Origin: Actinophytocola sp045807065
GTDB taxonomy: Bacteria; Actinomycetota; Actinomycetes; Mycobacteriales; Pseudonocardiaceae
Length of the DNA stretch: 5,308 nt
NCBI RefSeq assembly: GCF_045807065.1
Contig: NZ_JBJMIE010000723.1
Location: 1 to 5,308, forward strand
Direction of reading: 5' to 3'
The translations under genes and the position numbers were made by a program. Below, piece after piece: positions 1-5,308 of the stretch. Each line of letters opens with the position of its first letter. Within the stretch, counting starts at the first letter, position 1. The notes under the pieces are model-generated. The model was not told where the DNA came from. It saw nothing but the letters and a program-made list of their open reading frames with translations, and did no database searches.

Positions 1-1071
1 CTGGCCGGGCACTGCCGCGACGAGCTCACCGCGCAGGGCGCGGCACCCGCCGAGCGGCGCGACGCCGACCGGGTGCGCAACGGGCTCTTCCCGCACAGTC
101 CCGTGCTGCTCACCCCGATGGCACGCCACCGGGCGCCCGGCGTCGGCGTGGCACTCCTGGACGGCGACCGGATCACCGGGTGGGGGCAGGGGGTGACCGG
201 CGGCGAGCACCCGGCGCCGGTCACCGAGGACACCCTGTTCCCGGCCTGCTCGGTGAGCAAGCAGGTGACCACCCTGGCCGTGCTCCGGCTGGTGGCGGAG
301 GGCGTGCTCGACCTCGACACCGACGTGCGGCGCTACCTCACGTCGTGGCGGGTGCCCGACGGCGACCCGATCACCCTGCGCGCACTGCTCAGCCACACCG
401 CCGGCCTCACCGCGGGCGCCTGGCACGACTACCCGCGCACCGGTCCCGTGCCCGGCCTCGGGTCCGTGCTGGACCGGGTCGTGCGCGACCGCCCGGCCGG
501 CAGCGCCTTCCACTACTCCAACGCCCACTTCGCGGTCGTGCAGCGGGTGCTGGCCGACGTCACCGGCCGGGAGACCGCGGAGCTGCTCCGCTCGCTCGTG
601 CTCGACCCGCTCGACATGCGCGACAGCGGCTTCACCCCGCGGTTCGCGGAGTCCCGGCCGGTGGCGCACGGCCACGACCGCCACGGCCGGCCCTTCCCCG
701 GCGGGTGGCGGGTCAACGCGGAGCTGGCCGGCAGCGGGCTGTGGAGCACCCCGGCCGACCTCGCCAAGGTCGGCCGCGAGGTGGTCCGGGCCGCGTCCGG
801 GGAACCGGCCGCGTTCCTGAGCCGTGAGCTGGCCGAGCTGATGGTCACCCCGGTCATGGCCGGCTACGCCCTCGGGACCGCCACCGCCCGCGGCGACGGC
901 GCGCGCTGGTTCGGCCACCCCGGCGACCGCCGGTCGCACCAGGCGTTCACGGCCACCGACCTGGAGACCGGGACCGGCCTGGTGGTCATGGCGAACCTGG
1001 GCGGGGAGACCCCGTTCCTCGCCGACGTCGTCACCCAGCTGCGGCTCGGCATCCACTACCTGATCGCCTGA
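1..1071 (+). CDS. Serine beta-lactamase-like hydrolase (S12/class C type), 5'-partial
   Basis: This is a penicillin-binding-protein-like serine hydrolase; members act as peptidases, esterases or amidases through an acyl-enzyme. Counting from the GTG at 73, the SxxK motif is S60-V-S-K63 (codons 250-261) and supplies the nucleophile and base. The YxN motif is Y148-S-N150 (514-522), and the third motif is H282-P-G284 (916-924) within a 'GHxG' context. The segments 'LSHTAGL' and 'APGVGVALLDGD' are also typical. The reading frame stays open from base 1, with G/C in 23 of the first 24 third positions, and no convincing ribosome site precedes the GTG at 73, so the gene very probably starts upstream. 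It ends in 'GIHYLIA' with no membrane helices after the catalytic domain. Its stop is 10 bp before the next gene, suggesting an operon. The substrate is unknown. A role in resistance, prodrug processing or product release is inferred from context only. Confidence 0.85.
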   Translation: MAGHCRDELTAQGAAPAERRDADRVRNGLFPHSPVLLTPMARHRAPGVGVALLDGDRITGWGQGVTGGEHPAPVTEDTLFPACSVSKQVTTLAVLRLVAEGVLDLDTDVRRYLTSWRVPDGDPITLRALLSHTAGLTAGAWHDYPRTGPVPGLGSVLDRVVRDRPAGSAFHYSNAHFAVVQRVLADVTGRETAELLRSLVLDPLDMRDSGFTPRFAESRPVAHGHDRHGRPFPGGWRVNAELAGSGLWSTPADLAKVGREVVRAASGEPAAFLSRELAELMVTPVMAGYALGTATARGDGARWFGHPGDRRSHQAFTATDLETGTGLVVMANLGGETPFLADVVTQLRLGIHYLIA

Positions 1072-1076
1072 GGGGG
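1070..1076 (+). promoter_or_regulatory. Ribosome binding site for the acyltransferase gene
   Basis: The run GAGGGGG overlaps the stop codon of the upstream hydrolase gene and lies 5 nt before the GTG at 1082. It supports that GTG as the start and implies translational coupling between the two genes. Confidence 0.6.
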
Positions 1077-1081
1077 CCACA

Positions 1082-2428
1082 GTGGACACAGAAGCGCGGC
1101 GGCACCACCTGGTGCCGATCTCCGCCGGCACGCCGCAGGAGCTGCGCCGCGTCGCGACGGGCTTGGCCGACGACCTCGCGCGACGCCCCGCGGCGCCGCT
1201 CGCCGAGCTGGCCATGGCCGCGGCCACCCGGCAATCGGACGGCCCGTACCGGCAGGCGGTCGTGGCCGCCGACACCACCGAGGCGGTCCGGCTCCTGCGC
1301 CGGCTCCCCACGGTCGCCGACACCGCCGCCGACACCCCCGTCGACACCGCGACCGGGCGGCCGGTCGTGTTCCTGTTCCCGGGCGTCGGCGACCACTACG
1401 CCGGGATGGGCCGGGACCTGTACCGGTGCGAGCCGGAGTTCCGGTACTGGCTGGACCGGTGCGCCCGGGTGCTCACCGAGCAGACCGGCACCGACCCCCG
1501 TGCCGCGCTGTACGCCGAACCGCCCGCCCGTCCCGACGCCGTCCACGACAGCGGCATCGACCTGGCCCGGCTGCTGGGCCGGGGCGACCCCGACGAGGAC
1601 GGCCCGCTCGACCGGACCCGGGTGGCCCAGTCGGTCGTGTTCGCCGTGGAGTACGCGTTGGCGCGGCTGCTGGCCGGCTGGGGGATCGTGCCGGCCGCGA
1701 TGGGGGGCTACAGCATCGGCGAGTACGTGGCCGCGACCGTCGCGGGGGTCCTGGCTTTGGAGGACGCGCTCGTCCTGGTCGCCAGGCGCGCGGCGCTGAT
1801 CGAGACCCTGCCGCCCGGCGCCCTCGTCTCCGTGCTGCTGCCACCGGCCCGGCTCGCGGAGTACCTCGACGACGAGCTGTGGCTCGCCGCGGTCAACGGG
1901 CCCGAGCTGTGCGTGGTCGGCGGGGCGCCGCACGCCGTCGAGCGCCTGGAGAAGCGGCTCACCGCCGCCGGGGTCGCCAACCTGCGTGCCCGCACCCGGC
2001 ACGCGTTCCACACCGAGCTGATGGCCCCGGTGTCCGAGCCGCTCGCCGCGCTCGTCGGCACGTTCTCGCTCAGCCCACCAGCCATCCCGTTCCTGTCCAA
2101 CGTGGACGGCACGTGGATCACCGACGAGCAGGCCACGAGCCCCGACTACTGGGCGCGGCACCTGCGCCGGACCGTGCGGTGCCACCACAACCTCACGGAG
2201 CTGTGGCGCCGGCCCGGCGCGGTCGCGCTCGAGGTGGGGCCCGGGCAGATGCTCGGCGGTCTCGCCGCGCAGCACCCCGACGCACCCCGCCACCCACCCG
2301 TGTTCGCGACCCTGCCGGGCGCCGGGCGCCAACCGGACACGGCCGCGGTCCTCGGCGTGGTCGGCGAGCTGTGGCGGCTCGGTGTGCCGGTGGACTGGCC
2401 CGCGCTCTGGCGCGAAGAGAGGCGATGA
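1082..2428 (+). CDS. Discrete PKS-type acyltransferase with KS-AT linker
   Basis: This 448-aa free-standing acyltransferase would move an acyl extender unit from CoA or a carrier protein to a PKS carrier domain. Residues ~8-92 resemble the KS-AT linker of type I PKSs (starts 'LVPISAGTPQELR'). The AT core runs from ~95 ('VVFLFPGVGDHYAGMG') to ~395. The nucleophile is S211 in G-Y-S-I-G-E (codon 1712-1714). R236 lies 25 residues later, where ATs keep the carboxylate-binding arginine. The catalytic histidine is H310 in the H-A-F-H motif (307-310), a motif usually linked to malonyl-type rather than methylmalonyl units. The C terminus 'LWRLGVPVDWPALW' resembles the post-AT linker. Oddities are Y instead of H before the nucleophile and GVGDH instead of the usual GQGxQ loop. 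Its stop lies 1 bp before the next start. By context it probably handles the ACP-bound unit made by its neighbours, as ZmaF and ClbG do; a plain malonyl-CoA transferase remains possible. Confidence 0.9.
   Translation: MDTEARRHHLVPISAGTPQELRRVATGLADDLARRPAAPLAELAMAAATRQSDGPYRQAVVAADTTEAVRLLRRLPTVADTAADTPVDTATGRPVVFLFPGVGDHYAGMGRDLYRCEPEFRYWLDRCARVLTEQTGTDPRAALYAEPPARPDAVHDSGIDLARLLGRGDPDEDGPLDRTRVAQSVVFAVEYALARLLAGWGIVPAAMGGYSIGEYVAATVAGVLALEDALVLVARRAALIETLPPGALVSVLLPPARLAEYLDDELWLAAVNGPELCVVGGAPHAVERLEKRLTAAGVANLRARTRHAFHTELMAPVSEPLAALVGTFSLSPPAIPFLSNVDGTWITDEQATSPDYWARHLRRTVRCHHNLTELWRRPGAVALEVGPGQMLGGLAAQHPDAPRHPPVFATLPGAGRQPDTAAVLGVVGELWRLGVPVDWPALWREERR
2417..2422 (+). promoter_or_regulatory. 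Ribosome binding site for the acyl-CoA dehydrogenase gene
   Basis: GAGAGG sits inside the last codons of the acyltransferase gene, 7 nt before the ATG at 2430. It decides for this ATG over earlier in-frame starts: translation from 2430 gives the family-typical opening 'MDFALTEEQTALR'. The ATG at 2425 is in a different frame. Confidence 0.75.
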
Positions 2429-2429
2429 C

Positions 2430-3587
2430 ATGGACTTCGCACTGACCGAGGAGCAGACCGCGCTGCGGGCGCGGGTGCTCGCGTTCGCCCGGGAACGCAT
2501 CGGCGGCAAGGTCGCCGAGCACGACCGGGACGAGACGTTCGACGAGGACGGCTGGCGCGTCTGCGCCGAGTTCGGCGTGCTGGGCTGGGCCGTCCCGGTC
2601 GAGTACGGCGGGGCCGGGTACGACCCGCTCACCACCGCCATCGCCTGCGAGGCGCTCGGCCAGGGCTGCCGCGACAACGGCCTGGTCTTCGCCGTGGAGA
2701 ACCACCTGTGGGCGTGCACGATCTACCTGCTGCTGCACGGGACCGCCGAGCAGAAGGCCGCCTTCCTGCCCCGGCTCGCCGACGGCACGCTGGTCGGCGC
2801 GCACGCGCTGACCGAGCCCGAGGCCGGCTCGGACGTGCTGTCGCTGCGGACCCGCGCGGTCCGCGAAGGCGACCACTACCTGCTCACGGGCACGAAGTGC
2901 TTCATCAGCAACGGCCCCCGCGCGGACCTGTACGTGGTCTTCGCGCGGACCGGCGAGTCCGGCGGCCAGCGCGACCTCTCCGCGTTCCTGGTGCCACGGG
3001 ACACCCCGGGCCTCGAGGTCCGCCGCACGATCAGCAAGGCCGGTCTGCGCGCCACCCCCATGGGTGAGCTGGCGTTCGACGAGTGTCCCGTCCCCGCCGC
3101 GAACCTGCTGGGCGCCGAGGGCGCCGGCTACGCCCTGTTCACCTCGACCATCGAGTGGGAGCGCGGGTTCATGGCGGCCACCCAGATCGGCCGCGCGCAG
3201 CGGATCCTCGACGACTGCGTCACCTGGGCGGGCGAGCGCGTGCAGTTCGGCCGGACCATCGGGTCCTACCAGGCGGTGTCGCACCGGCTGGCGGACATGC
3301 GGGTGCACATCGAGCTGGCGCGGCTGCTGCTGTACAAGGTGGGCTGGCTCAAACAGCAGGGGCGCATGGCGTTGCTGGAGTCCGCGATCCTCAAGCTGTT
3401 CACCAGCGAGAGCCTGCTGACCACCGCGCTGGACGCGGTGCGGGTGCACGGCGCCCGCGGCTACGTCGCCGACCTGCCGTTCGAGCGGGAGCTGCGGGAC
3501 GCGCTCGGCAGCGCCATCTTCGGCGGTACCTCCGACATCCAGCGCAACGTGATCGCGAGCCTCATCGGCGTGGCGGGGGCGTCATGA
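2430..3587 (+). CDS. Acyl-CoA dehydrogenase-like flavoprotein (extender-unit oxidase)
   Basis: This 385-aa protein has the full normal length for an FAD-dependent acyl-CoA dehydrogenase. The N-terminal helical domain is ~1-120. The flavin/substrate motif 'ALTEPEAGSD' is at 126-135, with 'FISNGPRAD' at 158-166. The C-terminal helical domain contains 'RVQFGRTIGSYQAVSHRLADM' (270-290) and 'IFGGTSDIQRN' (363-373). The residue matching the catalytic glutamate of medium-chain enzymes is G365. E244 in 'IEWERG' sits where isovaleryl- and long-chain-type enzymes keep their base. In methoxymalonyl-, hydroxymalonyl- and aminomalonyl-ACP pathways, homologues (FkbI, ClbF, ZmaI) are assigned the oxidation of the C3 aldehyde of a carrier-bound unit to a carboxylate. 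The same role is inferred here because the gene lies between a discrete AT and an amino acid:carrier protein ligase. It overlaps the next gene by ATGA. Ordinary fatty-acid oxidation is the less likely alternative. Confidence 0.92.
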   Translation: MDFALTEEQTALRARVLAFARERIGGKVAEHDRDETFDEDGWRVCAEFGVLGWAVPVEYGGAGYDPLTTAIACEALGQGCRDNGLVFAVENHLWACTIYLLLHGTAEQKAAFLPRLADGTLVGAHALTEPEAGSDVLSLRTRAVREGDHYLLTGTKCFISNGPRADLYVVFARTGESGGQRDLSAFLVPRDTPGLEVRRTISKAGLRATPMGELAFDECPVPAANLLGAEGAGYALFTSTIEWERGFMAATQIGRAQRILDDCVTWAGERVQFGRTIGSYQAVSHRLADMRVHIELARLLLYKVGWLKQQGRMALLESAILKLFTSESLLTTALDAVRVHGARGYVADLPFERELRDALGSAIFGGTSDIQRNVIASLIGVAGAS

Positions 3588-4819
3588 CGGCGCACCTCGA
3601 ACCGGCGCTCTCGGACCACGTGCTCGTTCTCGACCCGCCGCTGCGGGGGGAGCTGGCCGAGGAGCTCGCCAGGCGGGTCTACTTCGCCGCCGCCGAGATC
3701 CGGGACTTCCAGCTCGTCGTGGTGGCCGGTCTGGTCACCGCCGTGCGGGTCACCGTGTCCGGCGCGGTGCCGCCGGAGGTGCTCGCGGACAAGCTGAACT
3801 CGCTGGTGCGCGACGAGGTCGCGCCGCAGCTCGTGCGGGAACCGAAGGTGGTGTGGCGGTCGGCGACCCACCGCGAGCCGCCCGCCGGCATGTTCGACCG
3901 GCTGGTCGCCGCGGGTGTCGCCTACCCGGTCGGCGAGGGGCAGGTCGCGCTCGGCGAGCCGCTGCTCGGCCTGATGGACGACCTGGACCGGGTGCTCCGC
4001 GCGATTGTGGTCGAGGAGTACGGCGGCACCGAGTACCGCTACCCGACGCTCATCCCCGTCGGCGTGCTGGAGCGGTGCGGCTACCTCACGTCCTTCCCGC
4101 AGCACGCCATGTTCGCGACCCGGCTGCGGTCCGATGTGGACGTCTACCGGGAGTTCGCGGCCGACGCGGCGACCGGTCCCGGGATCGGCGACCGGGTCCT
4201 CGACCGGTGCGCCGGCGTGGACCACTGCCTGCCCCCCACGATGTGCTACCACACCTTCAACCAGTTCGGCGGCGCGGTCCTGCCCGCGGAGCTGTCGGTG
4301 TTCACCGCGCGGGGCAAGTCCTTCCGCCACGAGGCCCGCTACCACCGGACGCTCGCCCGGCTGTGGGACTTCACCATCCGGGAGATCGTCTTCCTCGGCA
4401 CGCGCGAGCAGGTGCTCGACGCGCGGGAGCGGTTCCTCGCCAGGATCACCGCGCTCGCCGGCGACCTGGGCGTGTCCGGCCGGTGCGAGGTGGCCAACGA
4501 CCCCTTCTTCGGCAACGCCGACAGCGGGGCGCAGGCGAGCTCCCAGCGCCTGCTGGAGCTGAAGTACGAGCTCCAACTGGATCTCGCGCCGGACGACGCG
4601 GTCGCGGTCGGGTCGTTCAACTTCCACGAGCGCCGCTTCGGTGAGGCCTTCGACATCTCACTGGCCGGCTCGACCGGCGCCGCGTTCAGCGCCTGCGCCG
4701 GCTTCGGGCTGGAACGGTTCGCGTTCGCCCTGGTCTGCCAGCACGGACCCGACCTCGCCACCTGGGCGCCGGCCGTCCGCCGCGCGCTGGCGGACCCACG
4801 GAAAGGGAGCAGTTCATGA
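3584..4819 (+). CDS. Amino acid:[carrier protein] ligase, class II aaRS-like
   Basis: This 411-aa class II aminoacyl-tRNA-synthetase homologue belongs to the group that adenylates an amino acid and attaches it to the phosphopantetheine of a carrier protein instead of to tRNA. Motif 2 is 'SFRHEARYHR' (246-255) followed by 'LWDFTIREIVFLGT'. Motif 3 is 'GFGLERFAFAL' (373-383). C221 ('CYHTFNQF'), E267 and C371 ('ACAGFGLER') match in order and spacing the Cys/Glu/Cys zinc site shared by these ligases and archaeal-type seryl-tRNA synthetases. The tRNA-binding coiled coil of ordinary SerRS is not visible. Residues ~1-95 form an extra alpha/beta-looking domain absent from minimal family members. The start is the ATG overlapping the previous stop (ATGA); only a weak GGGGG at 3575-3579 precedes it, so reinitiation is likely. 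Serine is the inferred substrate, because the neighbouring dehydrogenase needs a 3-hydroxyacyl thioester. Glycine or alanine cannot be excluded from sequence. Confidence 0.88.
   Translation: MTAHLEPALSDHVLVLDPPLRGELAEELARRVYFAAAEIRDFQLVVVAGLVTAVRVTVSGAVPPEVLADKLNSLVRDEVAPQLVREPKVVWRSATHREPPAGMFDRLVAAGVAYPVGEGQVALGEPLLGLMDDLDRVLRAIVVEEYGGTEYRYPTLIPVGVLERCGYLTSFPQHAMFATRLRSDVDVYREFAADAATGPGIGDRVLDRCAGVDHCLPPTMCYHTFNQFGGAVLPAELSVFTARGKSFRHEARYHRTLARLWDFTIREIVFLGTREQVLDARERFLARITALAGDLGVSGRCEVANDPFFGNADSGAQASSQRLLELKYELQLDLAPDDAVAVGSFNFHERRFGEAFDISLAGSTGAAFSACAGFGLERFAFALVCQHGPDLATWAPAVRRALADPRKGSSS
4802..4809 (+). promoter_or_regulatory. Ribosome binding site for the hydroxyacyl dehydrogenase gene
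   Basis: AAAGGGAG lies within the final codons of the ligase gene, 6 nt before the ATG at 4816. It is the strongest ribosome site in the window, and it fixes the start of the last gene within an ATGA overlap. Confidence 0.75.
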
Positions 4820-5308
4820 TCACACACGTCGGTGTCGTCGGCGCCGGCACCATGGGGGTCGGCGTGAGCCAGGCCTTCGCCGCGGCCGGTCTGGTGGTCA
4901 CGCTGGTGGACAACGACCAGCGCGCCCTGGACCGGGCCCGCGAGCGGATCGCGCTCGACGCCCGCATGGCCGCCCTGTACGCCCCCGGCGCGCCGGGGGC
5001 GGACGAGGTCGCCGCGCGCATCACCCGCACCACCGACCCCGCCGGCCTCGCCGACGCCGGGTTCGTCGTCGAGAACGTCACCGAGAAGACCTCGGTCAAG
5101 CAGGAGGTCTACCGCCGGCTCGACGCGATCTGCGCGCCGGCGTGCGTGTTCGGCGTGAACACCTCGGCCATCCCCATCACCCGCGTCGCCGGCTGGACGC
5201 ACCGGCCGGACCGGGTGATCGGCACCCACTTCATGAACCCCGCCCAGCTCAAGCCGCTGGTCGAGGTGATCAGGGGCTTCCACACCTCGGCGGAGGTCGT
5301 CAAGGCCA
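4816..5308 (+). CDS. 3-hydroxyacyl-CoA dehydrogenase-like protein, 3'-partial
   Basis: The first 164 residues of an NAD-dependent 3-hydroxyacyl-CoA dehydrogenase homologue are present. Family members are usually near 280-300 aa, so the C-terminal helical domain lies beyond the window. The Rossmann fingerprint is G9-A-G11-T-M-G14, with D32 at the end of strand 2, favouring NAD over NADP. The substrate-side serine is S117 ('NTSAI'). The catalytic pair is H138 ('GTHFMNP') and E150 ('LVEVI'), with the 12-residue spacing seen in the family. 'FMNPAQLKPLVEVIRGFHTS' resembles the FkbK / ClbD type found in extender-unit cassettes. There it oxidises the primary alcohol of a glyceryl- or seryl-ACP to the aldehyde. 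That role is inferred here from the coupled ligase and flavoprotein genes. A housekeeping beta-oxidation enzyme is less likely. Confidence 0.92.
   Translation, partial: MITHVGVVGAGTMGVGVSQAFAAAGLVVTLVDNDQRALDRARERIALDARMAALYAPGAPGADEVAARITRTTDPAGLADAGFVVENVTEKTSVKQEVYRRLDAICAPACVFGVNTSAIPITRVAGWTHRPDRVIGTHFMNPAQLKPLVEVIRGFHTSAEVVKA
4980..5001 (+). repeat. Perfect 22-bp palindrome inside coding sequence
   Basis: The stretch from c4980 to g5001, centred on GGCGCGCC, equals its own reverse complement. It encodes the APGAPGA loop at residues 56-62 of the hydroxyacyl dehydrogenase. GC-biased codons for a Pro/Gly/Ala-rich loop are enough to explain it, and no function is claimed. Confidence 0.5.

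Noticed and set aside
250..924. A true beta-lactamase conferring drug resistance
   Set aside because: The motifs define only the serine hydrolase superfamily. The third motif is HPG, not KTG, and the operon context is biosynthetic.
2310..2340. GC-rich self-complementary stretch near the end of the acyltransferase gene as a terminator
   Set aside because: It lies inside coding sequence, has no T-rich tail, and the next gene starts 1 bp after the acyltransferase stop, so termination here makes little sense.
1031..2719. Long open frame on the minus strand (562 codons), with others at 2193-3449, 3461-4627 and 4339-5283
   Set aside because: These are antisense shadows of well-supported + strand genes in very GC-rich DNA. 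Their translations are low-complexity Arg/Gly/Pro/Ala-rich with no recognisable family motif, and they cross gene boundaries.
3083..3583. Apparent 5' extension of the ligase reading frame into the acyl-CoA dehydrogenase gene
   Set aside because: The extension is Arg-rich shadow sequence inside a clear gene in another frame. The ATG at 3584 in the ATGA overlap gives the sensible protein start.
3584..4819. A genuine seryl-tRNA synthetase, for example an antibiotic-resistant duplicate
   Set aside because: The long coiled-coil tRNA-binding arm of bacterial SerRS is absent. The Cys/Glu/Cys zinc site fits carrier-protein ligases or archaeal-type SerRS, and the gene is embedded between extender-unit oxidases.
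2430..5308. A fatty-acid beta-oxidation operon (acyl-CoA dehydrogenase plus 3-hydroxyacyl-CoA dehydrogenase)
   Set aside because: No enoyl-CoA hydratase or thiolase is seen, and both genes are translationally coupled to an amino acid:carrier protein ligase and a PKS acyltransferase.

Overview
The window is high-GC DNA (roughly 70% or more by eye), with G or C at almost every third codon position and GTG/ATG starts behind short purine-rich ribosome sites. This points to an actinomycete, either Streptomyces-like or Pseudonocardiales-like; I cannot place it more closely. All five genes lie on the + strand, packed with gaps of 10 bp or less or with 4-bp ATGA overlaps. They look like the inside of one operon. 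No promoter, terminator, RNA gene or mobile element is visible, and I noticed no TTA codon.

Layout: (1) 1-1071, the 3' part of a serine beta-lactamase-like (S12 / class C type) hydrolase, open to the left edge. (2) 1082-2428, a free-standing polyketide-synthase acyltransferase that still carries the KS-AT linker at its N terminus and the post-AT linker at its C terminus. (3) 2430-3587, an acyl-CoA dehydrogenase-like flavoprotein of the FkbI / ClbF / ZmaI kind. (4) 3584-4819, a class II aminoacyl-tRNA-synthetase-like amino acid:[carrier protein] ligase with a Cys/Glu/Cys zinc site and an extra N-terminal domain. (5) 4816 to the right edge, the NAD-binding half of a 3-hydroxyacyl-CoA dehydrogenase of the FkbK / ClbD type.

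Together genes 2-5 read as a cassette that makes and delivers an unusual ACP-bound extender unit, most simply aminomalonyl-ACP. The ligase would load an amino acid (serine by inference) on a carrier protein. The hydroxyacyl dehydrogenase would oxidise the side-chain alcohol to an aldehyde, and the flavoprotein would oxidise that to the carboxylate. The discrete acyltransferase would then pass the unit to a PKS module. This parallels the ClbD/E/F/G set of colibactin and the corresponding zwittermicin genes. The difference is that amino acid activation, done in colibactin by an NRPS adenylation domain (ClbH), appears here to be done by a tRNA-synthetase relative. The carrier protein itself is not in the window. 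The neighbouring S12-type hydrolase recalls the prodrug peptidases ClbP and ZmaM of those same two pathways, but it lacks their C-terminal membrane helices, so that link is tentative.
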